From Clostridia bacterium (GTDB lineage Bacteria > Bacillota > Clostridia > Oscillospirales > Acutalibacteraceae), in contig JAGBHV010000058.1 in assembly GCA_017935325.1 (NCBI GenBank), positions 1 through 47,874 of the forward strand: a stretch of 47,874 nt of DNA, given 5' to 3'. Below, one piece after another: positions 33,202-41,954 of this stretch; within the stretch, counting starts at the first letter, position 1; the number at the start of each line of letters is the position of its first letter. Made by a program: the position numbers and the translations under genes. The notes below the pieces were generated by a model. It had not been told where the DNA came from. It made no database searches and was given only the letters and a program-made list of their open reading frames with translations.

Positions 33202-34692
33202 TTATTTTTTAAATCTGATAACATTGAAGCTCATTGCTTTAAGGTTTGCAGTGAAAATTCCGTCATCACTTACGGGAAGTTCATTTGCGTGCATACAAAC
33301 TGTTTCTTTACCGAAATCGTTTACAAGAAGTTTATCATAACCGTCCATCGATTCATGTGAAACAGGTTTGTAGCCATCAAAATCAAGAAGCTTGAAATCA
33401 ATAACACAGTCTTCGTCAAGTGAACGGTTAACTGCAAAAACTGCTACTTCTTCATTTTCCTCATCGTATGTTGCAATTGTTTCAAGATACGGCACATCAG
33501 TATAATCTTTCGTGTCATATTTCGGACAATCAACAATCGGTTTTATTGATATACCGCGTGCAAATTTTGACATTCTTTCGAACGGCCAGAAGGTTGTCTG
33601 ACGGAAAACACCACCGCCTGTTTTTGTAAAAATAGGGGCAATAACATTAACAAGCTGAGCAAGGCATGCAACCTTGATTCTGTCTGCATGGCGGAGAAGT
33701 GTAATGAGCATGCACGCAGCAACAAGAGCATCTTCAAAGTTATAAATATCTTCAAGCTGATTCGGTGCTGTTGACCATCTTTCAACAGGTGCACCCCATG
33801 AATGATACCATACATTCCATTCATCAAATGAAAGCATAATTTTTTTCTTGCTGCGTTTTTTCGCTTTCACGTAATCACAAGCACAGATTACGCTGTAAAT
33901 AAATTCATCAAGCTCTGTTGAGAGAGCGAGGAATTTTTCAGTATTTCTTTCCGAATTACCGTAATACTGATGAAGAGAAAGATAATCAACGCTGTCGTAA
34001 GCGATATCAAGCGCAGTTGTTTCCCATTCACCGAAGGTTTTTGAATTTCTGCTTGAAGAACCGCAAAGAACAGTTTCGATTGAGGGGTCAACCCACTTCA
34101 TAAGCTTTGATGCTTCAAGGGCTGTTCTGCCGTATTCATAAGCAGTTTTTGCACCCATCTGCCATGCTCCGTCCATTTCGTTGCCGAGACACCAGAGCTT
34201 TACATCCCACGGTTTTTCATAGCCGTGTTCTTTTCTCATATTTGCATATTTTGTATTTGTTGAAAGGTTACAGTATTCAACAAGTGCGCGTGCTTCATCA
34301 GGTCCTCTTGTGCCGAGGTTTACAGCCATCATGGGAGCAGTATTTGCTTTTTTACACCATTTCATGAATTCATTTGTGCCGAAAGTATTAGGTTCTGTTG
34401 TACCCCATGCAAGCTCAAGCCTCTGCGGTCTGTTTTCAACAGGTCCTACGCCGTCTTCCCAATCGTAGCCTGAAACAAAATTGCCGCCGGGATAACGCAC
34501 AATCGGAACATCAAGTTCATTCACAAGTCTGATAACGTCACCTCTGAAACCGTCTTCATCTGCAGTTTCGTGACCGGGTTCATAAATACCGCCGTAAACA
34601 GCACGTCCCAGATGTTCAACGAAAGAGCCGAACATTCTTCTGTCTATATCTCCGACTTTTAACTCTTTAGCAATAGTCATTTTAGCTTTCAT
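33202..34692 (-). CDS. Alpha-L-arabinofuranosidase, GH51
   Basis: A 496-residue GH51 enzyme. It shows the N-terminal F-G-S-F-V-E-H-L-G-R-A-V-Y-G-G-I-Y, R-Y-P-G-G-N-F-V-S-G-Y-D-W, the acid/base Glu in C-L-G-N-E-M-D-G (about 170) and the nucleophile Glu in S-F-D-E-W-N-V-W-Y (about 290). A C-terminal beta domain ends the protein. There is no signal peptide; it removes arabinofuranose from imported arabinoxylan or arabinan oligomers. It is the first gene of a unit with GH3. Promoter at 34724-34753. Confidence 0.97.
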   Translation of the reverse strand: MKAKMTIAKELKVGDIDRRMFGSFVEHLGRAVYGGIYEPGHETADEDGFRGDVIRLVNELDVPIVRYPGGNFVSGYDWEDGVGPVENRPQRLELAWGTTEPNTFGTNEFMKWCKKANTAPMMAVNLGTRGPDEARALVEYCNLSTNTKYANMRKEHGYEKPWDVKLWCLGNEMDGAWQMGAKTAYEYGRTALEASKLMKWVDPSIETVLCGSSSRNSKTFGEWETTALDIAYDSVDYLSLHQYYGNSERNTEKFLALSTELDEFIYSVICACDYVKAKKRSKKKIMLSFDEWNVWYHSWGAPVERWSTAPNQLEDIYNFEDALVAACMLITLLRHADRIKVACLAQLVNVIAPIFTKTGGGVFRQTTFWPFERMSKFARGISIKPIVDCPKYDTKDYTDVPYLETIATYDEENEEVAVFAVNRSLDEDCVIDFKLLDFDGYKPVSHESMDGYDKLLVNDFGKETVCMHANELPVSDDGIFTANLKAMSFNVIRFKK

Positions 34693-34723
34693 ATTGTGAA
34701 GCCTCCCCTTATGGTATTAATTA

Positions 34724-34753
34724 AGTATAACATAGCAAGGATGTATATTTCAA
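34724..34753 (-). promoter_or_regulatory. Promoter of GH51-GH3
   Basis: TTGAAA (34748-34753), an 18-nt spacer and TATACT (34724-34729) on the minus strand. Confidence 0.7.
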
Positions 34754-34852
34754 TAAAAAAGCAAAAAAGTTTTACAGCAAATGCTGACCCTATACTTACA
34801 ACAGAAAAATTAAATAAATGATAAATCAATAGTAAAATCTCAAAAATTGTGA

Positions 34853-34858
34853 TATAAT
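34853..34858 (+). promoter_or_regulatory. Possible -10 of the response regulator gene
   Basis: TATAAT without a good -35, suggesting help from an activator. The transcribed leader would be about 75 nt. Confidence 0.5.
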
Positions 34859-34941
34859 TGTTCAAAGGTTGTTTTAGGTCAAAAATGTTTTCTCTGGCGA
34901 TATTGTGAAAGTTTAGAGGTCAATTTATTGCGGAGGTTAAT

Positions 34942-35658
34942 ATGATAAAAATTGTAATTTGCGATGACAATAAAGAGTTTTTGATGCAAATTGAGAAAAA
35001 GATAAACGAATTAATTGTAGAAAGTGAATTTTCTGATTATAAGTATGAATACTTTGTGTTTAATAACTCTGAAGAGGCCTTGAAATTTTGCGAGAATTGC
35101 AAAGTGGAAATTGTGTTTTTGGACATAGACATGCCCGATGTAAATGGATTTGATATAGCAGCCGCTATAAAAAGAGCTGACAAAAACACACTGATTATAT
35201 TTATTTCCAATTATGACAACTATGTTTATTCTTCTTTAATATATAGACCTTTTCGGTATTTGAGAAAATCACACCTTGATACAGAACTGCCGGAGGCGTT
35301 GAACTCGGCGTTAAAATGCTTTATAGATGAAGGTAGGTTCTTAGAGTTAGGCAGAAAGAACCTTTACCAAAAAATTCTGTTATCAAATATAATATATATT
35401 GAAAGTAATAAAAACTATTGCACAATAGTCTCAACTGATGCAAATCGTTACGATTACAGAAGCACTGTATCTCAGTTAGAGAATGAGCTTAAGGATTCTG
35501 GTTTTCTGCGTATTCATGCTGCATTTCTTGTGAACCTGAAACATATCAGAAAGATTTATAAAAACACAGTATTTATGGATGATGGACGTCAGATAAATAT
35601 ATCCAGAAGATTCCAGGAACAAACAAAAGCCGCATTTTCGCAATATTTAAGAAAGTAG
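34942..35658 (+). CDS. LytTR-family response regulator (AgrA-like)
   Basis: A 238-residue regulator. The receiver domain (1-125) has acidic D8-D9, phosphoacceptor D61 in F-L-D-I-D-M-P-D and a Lys near 109 (Y-L-R-K-S). The LytTR DNA-binding domain follows (about 140-236: L-L-S-N-I-I-Y-I-E-S-N-K-N-Y; F-L-R-I-H-A-A-F-L-V-N-L-K-H-I). Such regulators bind direct repeats upstream of their targets, here probably the following transport operon. It directly abuts the kinase gene (TAGATG). Ribosome site GCGGAGG. Confidence 0.94.
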   Translation: MIKIVICDDNKEFLMQIEKKINELIVESEFSDYKYEYFVFNNSEEALKFCENCKVEIVFLDIDMPDVNGFDIAAAIKRADKNTLIIFISNYDNYVYSSLIYRPFRYLRKSHLDTELPEALNSALKCFIDEGRFLELGRKNLYQKILLSNIIYIESNKNYCTIVSTDANRYDYRSTVSQLENELKDSGFLRIHAAFLVNLKHIRKIYKNTVFMDDGRQINISRRFQEQTKAAFSQYLRK

Positions 35659-36993
35659 ATGTTGAATTTGTATAATTACCTGACACCTCTCGACTTAGTG
35701 TCCTGCCTGTTTGATTCACTGATTCCGATGATATTTATTATGTGTTATTTTAACGGCAGGCTTAAATTTGACTTACGCTTTTGGATTTTTTCATTTATAT
35801 TGTTCAGCGGCAACATATCTATAAGTATATTCGACTATATGCCATATGTTCTGATTATATATATTTTACCGTTTGTTTTGACATTTTCAGTATTAATGGT
35901 ATATTCGCTGACCTCTTTCAAAAGCAATAAATTGTTTGATAAAGCTGTCCTACCGTTTATTTATACGGTTCCCCATATTACCTCAAATATATTGAGTTCT
36001 ATAATTATCGGTTTGTGTTATAAAATTGATATTTTGAGCTGTATGTTTCCTGAAGGGCGCCATAAAACGGAATTTATAATTATAAGCAAGCTTATTCTTT
36101 GCACACTCGTTTCACTATTGCTTTTTATACTGAAGCGCACACACAACAGTAAGCATAGCAAAAAATTATATTTATTTATATTGCCGTTACCATTGGTATC
36201 CGCTATAGTCGTTTCTGTTTGGCCGATAGTTTCCAGTTATTTGTATGACAGTGATAATTCCTATATTATTTATTACATATCTACTGTGCTTATCAATTTG
36301 ATTTCTACTTTTGCAATTTATTATATGATATATGAAATGCATAGAAAAGGTGAAATTGAAAAAGAGAAAGAGCTGTATCAGAGCATGCTTGTTATGGAAG
36401 AAAAACGGTATGATGACATTAAGCATCTGTCTGAACAAATACTGAAAATTAAACACGATATGAAGAATATGTTGCTCTCTGTAAAATCAGATGTTGCAGA
36501 AAACAATGCAGAATCGGCAAACACCAAGCTTAAATGTATGCTTGACGATATAGGAAGTGTCGGTACAATCGTAAATACCGGCAACAGAACTTTTGATTAT
36601 ATTGTCAATGCAAAGCTTGCAAAACTTGATGGAACATCTGTTGTTGTGAATGCAGACCTATGTAGCCTTAACCAAATGGACGATATGGAGCTTTCGATAG
36701 TTTTAGGGAATCTTCTTGATAATGCCGTAGAAGGAACTAAAGGTGTTCAAGAAGCTATAATCGAGTTATCTGTTTTTATTAAGGATAACTATCGGAATAT
36801 TGTTTTAAAAAACACAATTTGTGAGTCAGTGCTTAAGGGTAATCCACAGTTAAATACGAATAAGCAGGAACACAACGAACACGGCTTCGGCATAAAATCA
36901 GTTAGAGAAATCGTAACAAAACACGAAGGAACACTTGTATTTTTTGAAGAAAGCAATAAATTTTGTGCCCATATAATGATACCAATTCAATAG
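35659..36993 (+). CDS. GHKL sensor histidine kinase (AgrC-like)
   Basis: A 444-residue kinase with about six membrane helices in the first 220 residues and a coiled-coil-like linker (about 228-262). The phosphoacceptor His is in I-K-H-D-M-K-N-M (about 271). The HATPase region has an N-box (V-L-G-N-L-L-D-N-A-V-E-G) and G-box (N-E-H-G-F-G-I-K-S-V). This is the AgrC/ComD architecture that usually senses peptides. No AgrB or AgrD precursor gene lies next to it, so the signal may come from elsewhere, for example another strain's bacteriocin or peptide. Confidence 0.93.
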   Translation: MLNLYNYLTPLDLVSCLFDSLIPMIFIMCYFNGRLKFDLRFWIFSFILFSGNISISIFDYMPYVLIIYILPFVLTFSVLMVYSLTSFKSNKLFDKAVLPFIYTVPHITSNILSSIIIGLCYKIDILSCMFPEGRHKTEFIIISKLILCTLVSLLLFILKRTHNSKHSKKLYLFILPLPLVSAIVVSVWPIVSSYLYDSDNSYIIYYISTVLINLISTFAIYYMIYEMHRKGEIEKEKELYQSMLVMEEKRYDDIKHLSEQILKIKHDMKNMLLSVKSDVAENNAESANTKLKCMLDDIGSVGTIVNTGNRTFDYIVNAKLAKLDGTSVVVNADLCSLNQMDDMELSIVLGNLLDNAVEGTKGVQEAIIELSVFIKDNYRNIVLKNTICESVLKGNPQLNTNKQEHNEHGFGIKSVREIVTKHEGTLVFFEESNKFCAHIMIPIQ

Positions 36994-36999
36994 CTATTA

Positions 37000-37024
37000 A
37001 GCCTCGGGAAACCGAGGCTTTTGT
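37000..37024 (+). terminator. Terminator after kinase gene
   Basis: AGCCTCGG-gaaa-CCGAGGCT (37000-37019), followed by TTTTGTT. It separates the two-component genes from the transport genes, so the latter need their own promoter. Confidence 0.85.
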
Positions 37025-37083
37025 TATTTATCCCAAAAATGTGCTGATTGTCCCGTTTTTATTAAAACATCAGAATTACAATG

Positions 37084-37126
37084 TATAATTTAAATAAGTT
37101 GTTGTCATGTTTTGTAACAGCAACTT
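37084..37126 (+). promoter_or_regulatory. -10 element and 5' hairpin of the permease operon
   Basis: TATAAT (37084-37089) has no -35 at the expected place, typical of an activator-dependent promoter. The predicted start is close to 37096, where a 10-bp inverted repeat begins (AAGTTGTTGT 37096-37105 with ACAGCAACTT 37117-37126, one G-U pair). The RNA would thus begin with a hairpin, which has no U-run. I searched for the LytTR direct repeat by eye and found no convincing match. Confidence 0.45.
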
Positions 37127-37174
37127 CCTGACATTCACACTCTTTGATTAATAAAAATGGAGATATGGAGTTTT

Positions 37175-37945
37175 ATGAAAATTAAATATTATTTCAACCG
37201 AATTATCAATAATAAAGTTAAGCTGACAACTATACTTCTTATCTTTTTGTATCCTATTATTGATATAGTTTTGATGTTAAAGGATGTAAGTATGGGTGCC
37301 TCAGTCCTTGAGCCAAACCTCGCATCCTTCCTTTCATCAAGAATCTTCAATTCCGCACAGTGTTTATTACTGTGGTTTTTGCCACTATATATTATTCTTA
37401 TTGTCGCGGATGACTGTATCGAGGATTATAAATCAGGATACAGAAATGTGTTAATCTCCAAATGGGGAAAAAGTTCTTATGTTGTTACAAATATGTTCAA
37501 AGGCTTTACTTTTGGTTTTTTGGTTGTTTTTATCAGTCTCGCAATAAACCTTGTAATGACACAAATCATTTTTACGGGTGGCAACTATACCGGCTTAGAT
37601 ACAGATACAATTGAAGGTATTGAGAACCTCAGACTCAGCCTTCAGCATCCCCTTCTGACAAATATTAAGTATATACTGTTAGCATCTTTGATATCGGGCG
37701 TTGTAGGTTTAGGGGCATCTTCGGTTTCGATAATACTTCATGATAGATTCATAGTTTACCCTCTTGTATTCGTAATGTGGTATATACCGAACAACGTATT
37801 TACAAGACCGATTATTCTTGCACTTCAGCCCTTTACAGAATATTCAATATCGGATTCGTCGCTGGCAATTATATTTGTATTTCTCATTAATCTGATAGTT
37901 GCTTCGGTTGCTTGTGTCAAGGAGATAAAATATGCAAAAATCTAA
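37175..37945 (+). CDS. ABC-2-like membrane protein 1
   Basis: A 256-residue protein with about six membrane helices. After the second helix comes D-D-C-I-E-D-Y-K-S-G-Y-R-N-V-L-I-S-K-W, similar in position and type to D-M-T-D-G-Y-G-K-L-L-I-I-R-H in the third membrane gene. The three genes are therefore likely paralogous permeases. With the ATPase at 39403 they should form an exporter or a self-protection transporter, as in LanFEG-type systems. The ATG at 37175 is preferred over 37157; neither ribosome site is ideal. It overlaps the next gene by 14 nt. Confidence 0.75.
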   Translation: MKIKYYFNRIINNKVKLTTILLIFLYPIIDIVLMLKDVSMGASVLEPNLASFLSSRIFNSAQCLLLWFLPLYIILIVADDCIEDYKSGYRNVLISKWGKSSYVVTNMFKGFTFGFLVVFISLAINLVMTQIIFTGGNYTGLDTDTIEGIENLRLSLQHPLLTNIKYILLASLISGVVGLGASSVSIILHDRFIVYPLVFVMWYIPNNVFTRPIILALQPFTEYSISDSSLAIIFVFLINLIVASVACVKEIKYAKI

Positions 37946-38687
37946 AACCCGCTCTTATGCTTTTATGTTTGGGCTAATACTAATCGGTCTGATCTTATCC
38001 TGGATGTTTCCTAATTTACAACAAATGAGTTTTATGCAAACAAGCGCCTTGCATCTGAGTGAGTTTGATATGCTTCTGAATATAATGGGGAGTAATACAA
38101 ATTATTTTTCTCATAACAGATTGATGGTGTTATATCTGCCCGTTGTAATTTTGGGACTTAGCTTTTTATTTTTCAAGGACAAACCAAGCTATATTATCAG
38201 ATTAAGGTCAAGAAATGCATATATCACAAAACATACATGTGATGTTTTGATTTTCTCGGCTGTTTTTTCTTTTTTAATCGAATTGGTAAATTTGATTTTT
38301 TCGTTTTGCTTTTTTGATTACGAGATTATAGACTGTTCAGGTTTATTACTATACTCGGCTATGGATTTAGTTACGCAGTTCTTGTTCTACATGAGAGCGG
38401 GGCTTGCAATTATTATCATCGGTTTACTTACAAATAAAAGGATAGCTCCGTTTATAACCTTTTCTGTATTTTATGCGGAATATTTTCTGTCCGGTTATAT
38501 ACCTCTGCTTTCAAGCATGTGGCTTCCCTATATGGACTCTTTCTCTTTGCCAAGGCTGATTATGAAAGAAATGTCATACTCGGATTTCAGCATTGTGGTA
38601 ATAAGAGGACTAATGTTAAATATACCTTTGATAATTATCTCATATTACCTATTTTCAAAAAAGGATGTTCTGAATGAAAAAGAATAA
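37932..38687 (+). CDS. ABC-2-like membrane protein 2
   Basis: A 251-residue protein with about six membrane helices. After helix 2 a basic loop (Y-I-I-R-L-R-S-R-N-A-Y-I-T-K) stands where the other two membrane genes have their G-Y-x-x-x-L-I loop. It starts inside the first permease gene (ribosome site AAGGAG) and overlaps the third by 14 nt, so the three are translationally coupled. There is no recognisable substrate signature. Confidence 0.73.
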   Translation: MQKSKTRSYAFMFGLILIGLILSWMFPNLQQMSFMQTSALHLSEFDMLLNIMGSNTNYFSHNRLMVLYLPVVILGLSFLFFKDKPSYIIRLRSRNAYITKHTCDVLIFSAVFSFLIELVNLIFSFCFFDYEIIDCSGLLLYSAMDLVTQFLFYMRAGLAIIIIGLLTNKRIAPFITFSVFYAEYFLSGYIPLLSSMWLPYMDSFSLPRLIMKEMSYSDFSIVVIRGLMLNIPLIIISYYLFSKKDVLNEKE

Positions 38688-39393
38688 GCTTCTTTTCGTT
38701 GCAATTTTTTTGGCATCTGTTTTGTTCCAGATTATGCATTTTCAAAACCATGATAATTTTTATCGATTCGGCTTTGCAATAGGACTTGATAATAATGCGG
38801 TTGGCACGGACATAGCCTTAAACCTCGTTTATGTTATTGCACCGATTTTATTTATTGTGTTTTATTCAAGCGGCTCTGTATACGATATGACAGATGGTTA
38901 TGGAAAATTGTTGATAATAAGACATTATTCAAAAACAAAACTGTATCTTAAGATGTGCTTGAAAAATCTCATCATATCAATTGCTGCAACAGCTATTCAG
39001 AGTGTAATTTACCTGTGCTATAACTACGGATTTCCCGATGTCGGGATGAGAGCTGTAAATTCTTTGTGTATGTACGCTTTTATACTGAATGCAATATTAA
39101 ATCTACAGGGCATACTTGAACTTATTGCACCGCCACATATTGTAAATATAATAGTTTTTATATTTTGCTTTTTATCGTATTACGTAGTACAGAATTTGCC
39201 GCTGTATACCGATATCATGTGGATTGAAATGATAGTTAAAGTAATTCTGTTTCCGGCCTTGCTGTTTGGAATGCAAAATGGTACGGTACACAACGGCAGT
39301 TTATATACCATTTTCTTATTGGTAACTTTAGTGTTGAATTTCTCAGCAATAAGTATAGGCATACATAGATTCAAGAAAACTGATATTTTTTGA
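38674..39393 (+). CDS. ABC-2-like membrane protein 3
   Basis: A 239-residue protein with about six membrane helices and the cytoplasmic loop D-M-T-D-G-Y-G-K-L-L-I-I-R-H-Y-S-K. The loop parallels that of the first permease. It precedes the ATPase gene by 9 nt. Three different permease subunits with one ATPase is more than the usual one or two for ABC-2 exporters. Confidence 0.73.
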   Translation: MKKNKLLFVAIFLASVLFQIMHFQNHDNFYRFGFAIGLDNNAVGTDIALNLVYVIAPILFIVFYSSGSVYDMTDGYGKLLIIRHYSKTKLYLKMCLKNLIISIAATAIQSVIYLCYNYGFPDVGMRAVNSLCMYAFILNAILNLQGILELIAPPHIVNIIVFIFCFLSYYVVQNLPLYTDIMWIEMIVKVILFPALLFGMQNGTVHNGSLYTIFLLVTLVLNFSAISIGIHRFKKTDIF

Positions 39394-39402
39394 GGTGATA
39401 TT

Positions 39403-40026
39403 ATGGTAGAAATGAAAAACGTAAGCAAAAAATTAAGTTCACGACTCGTGTTGAATAACATTAACTATAAGTTTGAGTACGGAAGGGCATACGGTCTTTG
39501 CGGTCCTAACGGCTCCGGAAAAACCATGCTTCTGAGAGCAATTTCCGGATTGATTATTCCGGATGATGGAGAGGTCATAATCGACGGCAAGGTACTGCAT
39601 AAGGATATATCTTTTCCTGAAAATGCAGGTATTGTCATTGAAAATATGATGCTGTTACCCCAATATAATGCCTTTGATAATTTAAAGTTGCTTGCAAAGC
39701 TGAAGAAAAAAGCTGATGAAAACGATATACATAATGTTCTTGAGCGTGTAGGACTTAAATCCGATTTAAAAGTAAGAAAATTTTCGCTTGGTATGAAGCA
39801 AAGACTCAATATTGCACAAGCCATCTTTGAAAAACAAAATATAATCTTATTTGATGAGCCTACAAATGCTTTAGACGATGAGGGTGTAAATTTGGTATAC
39901 AAAATTGTAAAAGAAGAAAAAGAACGTGGCGCACTTGTGATAATTGCTACTCATCACGAAGAGGACCTGCAGGAAATGTGCGACATTATTTTGAATGTAT
40001 CTGAGGGGCGGTTGTATGAAAAGTAA
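39403..40026 (+). CDS. ABC transporter ATPase
   Basis: A 207-residue ATPase: Walker A C-G-P-N-G-S-G-K-T (about 33-41), Q-loop Q-Y-N-A near 87, signature F-S-L-G-M-K-Q-R (about 127), Walker B I-I-L-F-D-E-P-T (about 146-153), H-loop T-H-H-E. The S-L-G-M-K-Q form of the signature is common in bacitracin- and lantibiotic-type ABC transporters. It powers the three membrane proteins before it. The LRR protein gene begins inside its end (11-nt overlap), tying that protein to the transporter. Ribosome site GAGGTG. Confidence 0.93.
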   Translation: MVEMKNVSKKLSSRLVLNNINYKFEYGRAYGLCGPNGSGKTMLLRAISGLIIPDDGEVIIDGKVLHKDISFPENAGIVIENMMLLPQYNAFDNLKLLAKLKKKADENDIHNVLERVGLKSDLKVRKFSLGMKQRLNIAQAIFEKQNIILFDEPTNALDDEGVNLVYKIVKEEKERGALVIIATHHEEDLQEMCDIILNVSEGRLYEK

Positions 40027-40900
40027 GCTTTTAACAAAAAAGAGTATCTTGTTAACCCTGCTGATTGTATGCTTGCTTTTGGCCGTGTCGTTTGTTGCAA
40101 ACAAAACTATTGTAAAAGACAGGCTGGAAAGAAATGCTTACATATTGGAATATTCTCCAAAAACATCAGACGACGGCTTACACGTAATAGGCTTTGAGCA
40201 AGATGAATCAGGAGAAAAGGTAGGTAATGTCATCAGCTTTCTCGGCGGTACCGATTACAATTTTGACACTTCTTATATACCGGAGAAAATCGATGGAACT
40301 AAAATTGCAAAAATATCTGACAGAGCCTATACAACTTCTCCAAGCATTAAAAGAGTGTATATACCTGAATGTATTACGGAAATAAGCAAAGATGCGTTTA
40401 GCAACAAGTCAGAACTTCAGTTTTATGTAGAACAGGGCTCTTACGCAGAAAAGTTTTGCAAAGAAAACGGACTTTCTTTTGAGTACTATGTTTATCAAGA
40501 CGCTGATATTCCCAAAGAGAAAATCGTAACAGGAAAATCTTACAAGAATTTTATTTATAACACATATTTCTATGATAACAACATTTTCTGTGTCATAACA
40601 AAGTACAATAATATGAGCGACGTTAGTGTATTGGAGATTCCCGGCGAAATTGATGGTATTAAAGTATCTGCTATTGCCAACGGAGCATTCCGGGGATGCA
40701 AAAATCAACAGACCATAATATTGCCGGATACAATTGCAACCATAGGTGATTACGCGTTTGCCGATTGTACTTCGCTGAAAGATGTATATTTCACGGAGAA
40801 TATTAAAAATATCGGATCTGATGTTTTTTCTAATTCACCTGAAGCACAAATTCATGCGCCGAAAGGTTCAGCTTCCGAAAAATATGCAACCGACAATTAA
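40016..40900 (+). CDS. Membrane-anchored BspA-type leucine-rich repeat protein
   Basis: A 294-residue protein: an N-terminal signal anchor (L-L-T-L-L-I-V-C-L-L-L-A-V-S-F-V-A) and two blocks of LRR_5 repeats, one near 95-160 (Y-I-P-E-C-I-T-E-I-S-K-D-A-F) and one near 200-290 (I-I-L-P-D-T-I-A-T-I-G-D-Y-A-F-A-D-C-T-S-L-K-D-V-Y). These repeats usually face outside and bind proteins or surfaces. Start 40016 has GAGGGG 7 nt upstream and overlaps the ATPase end. An LRR protein as the last gene of an ABC operon is unusual; it might catch the substrate or a signal for the kinase (inference). Confidence 0.85.
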   Translation: MKSKLLTKKSILLTLLIVCLLLAVSFVANKTIVKDRLERNAYILEYSPKTSDDGLHVIGFEQDESGEKVGNVISFLGGTDYNFDTSYIPEKIDGTKIAKISDRAYTTSPSIKRVYIPECITEISKDAFSNKSELQFYVEQGSYAEKFCKENGLSFEYYVYQDADIPKEKIVTGKSYKNFIYNTYFYDNNIFCVITKYNNMSDVSVLEIPGEIDGIKVSAIANGAFRGCKNQQTIILPDTIATIGDYAFADCTSLKDVYFTENIKNIGSDVFSNSPEAQIHAPKGSASEKYATDN

Positions 40901-40976
40901 ATCAAATATATTTACGGATAAAATCTTAGGAACTTCTGAAAAATCAATATTTTTCTCTTCTTATGGAGCAGATGCA

Positions 40977-41014
40977 AAAACCATCGATAACGCTGTCGCG
41001 TATCGATGGTTTTT
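40977..41014. terminator. Bidirectional terminator
   Basis: AAAACCATCGATA (40977-40989) pairs with TATCGATGGTTTT (41001-41013), with U-runs for both sides. Confidence 0.9.
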
Positions 41015-41075
41015 AACGTATTATTGTAGCGTAAGTTCACATTTTTTAGAGAAACTTCCTTGCTTATGCTCGGCG

Positions 41076-41822
41076 TTATATCTTTACTCCTTTATAGATA
41101 TAATACGGCTTCGAGAAGATATATTTACCGCTATTCTGAGCTGCTTGCAGATTACCGATGAACTCATCATATTCTTCTTTGCTGAGTGCACCTGTATTCT
41201 CTTTATGAAGCCATGCAATATCCTTGCTTAACTCATAACCGAAAGTGCCTTCATTATATTCAGTTTCAACAACATTATGAACACTGACAGTGCTATAGAA
41301 TAATTTGCTTTTATTGAAAAAGCCATACATCCTTCTTCCGATCCAACTGTCAAGGTCTTCCATCCAGGGTTGTTTTGTTACGGCATATGCGTGTATCGCT
41401 TTTGAAATCAGTTCTTTGTTTTCACCGTTATAGACAACACTGTCCCAGTCGCAGTTTACGCAAATTACAACACCACCGGGCTTTAATATCCTGTGAATTT
41501 CACCGACTAAAAAATCTTTGTCCTGTACGCATTCAAACATATCTTTAGTAAAAACAAAGTCAAAAGTGTTATCATCAAATTTAAGTTTCTTTGAGCAATT
41601 CATCACCTCAAGCTTAATCGGCTTTTTATATTTAACATCCTTAAACCATTTATCTGTTATGTCTACTCCCACAGCAGACTTGATCTTGCCGAAAAAAGCT
41701 TCCTGAAAAGCTAAAAGGAACGTTGCGTCTTTACAGCCTAAATCTGCAATCACCGCATTATCAGGTAAATCAATTTGTTCAGAAATTGATTTGAATAACG
41801 TCTTATATTTAAAATTGTTCAT
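41076..41822 (-). CDS. Class I SAM-dependent methyltransferase under leader control
   Basis: A 248-residue methyltransferase. Motif I is V-I-A-D-L-G-C-K-D-A-T-F (about 24-35), the acidic motif II G-V-D-I-T-D, and motif IV/V F-D-F-V-F-T-K-D-M-F-E and L-K-P-G-G-V-V-I-C-V-N (about 112-122). It is of the methyltransf-11/UbiE type. The target is unknown: it shows no Erm or Cfr motifs and no zinc finger like RlmA. Its control region, with a leader peptide and terminator, is like that of inducible antibiotic-resistance genes, so modification of an antibiotic or of the ribosome is possible but unproven. Ribosome site GGAGG (41832-41836). Confidence 0.88.
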   Translation of the reverse strand: MNNFKYKTLFKSISEQIDLPDNAVIADLGCKDATFLLAFQEAFFGKIKSAVGVDITDKWFKDVKYKKPIKLEVMNCSKKLKFDDNTFDFVFTKDMFECVQDKDFLVGEIHRILKPGGVVICVNCDWDSVVYNGENKELISKAIHAYAVTKQPWMEDLDSWIGRRMYGFFNKSKLFYSTVSVHNVVETEYNEGTFGYELSKDIAWLHKENTGALSKEEYDEFIGNLQAAQNSGKYIFSKPYYIYKGVKI

Positions 41823-41848
41823 TTTTAATAACCTCCAAAATAAAAAAT

Positions 41849-41877
41849 ACTGTTAACAGCTATATGCCGTTAACAGT
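41849..41877 (-). terminator. Attenuator terminator before the methyltransferase gene
   Basis: ACTGTTAAC (41869-41877 read on the minus strand) pairs perfectly with GTTAACAGT (41849-41857) around an 11-nt loop. It is followed by TATTTTTTATTTT and only then by the ribosome site of the methyltransferase gene. Transcripts from the promoter at 42022-42050 must pass it. Confidence 0.85.
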
Positions 41878-41954
41878 AATATGAAAGGTAAACTTTTCTC
41901 TATCACTATATCAGGCACATAGCACTATAAGCCTGTACCTGTTTAAGATACAAG

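Noticed and set aside
37030-37085. LytTR direct-repeat operator upstream of the permease operon
   Set aside because: Only loose matches (around 37052 and 37070) were found, with 18-nt distance and several mismatches, so I do not report a site.
37096-37126. Inverted repeat as a transcription terminator
   Set aside because: It has no U-run and lies directly at the predicted transcription start.
36994-37174. A hidden AgrD-like or bacteriocin precursor between kinase and permease genes
   Set aside because: I read the frames between the terminator and the first permease gene and found no start with a ribosome site and peptide of suitable length.
40782-41231. Open frame overlapping the LRR gene and the methyltransferase gene
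   Set aside because: It crosses a strong bidirectional terminator, overlaps two well-supported genes in other frames and has no ribosome site.
41076-41822. Naming the methyltransferase as an Erm or Cfr resistance gene because of its leader peptide
   Set aside because: The protein lacks Erm motifs (no N-L/I-P-Y/F motif IV) and the Cfr radical-SAM cysteines; only its control region resembles resistance genes.
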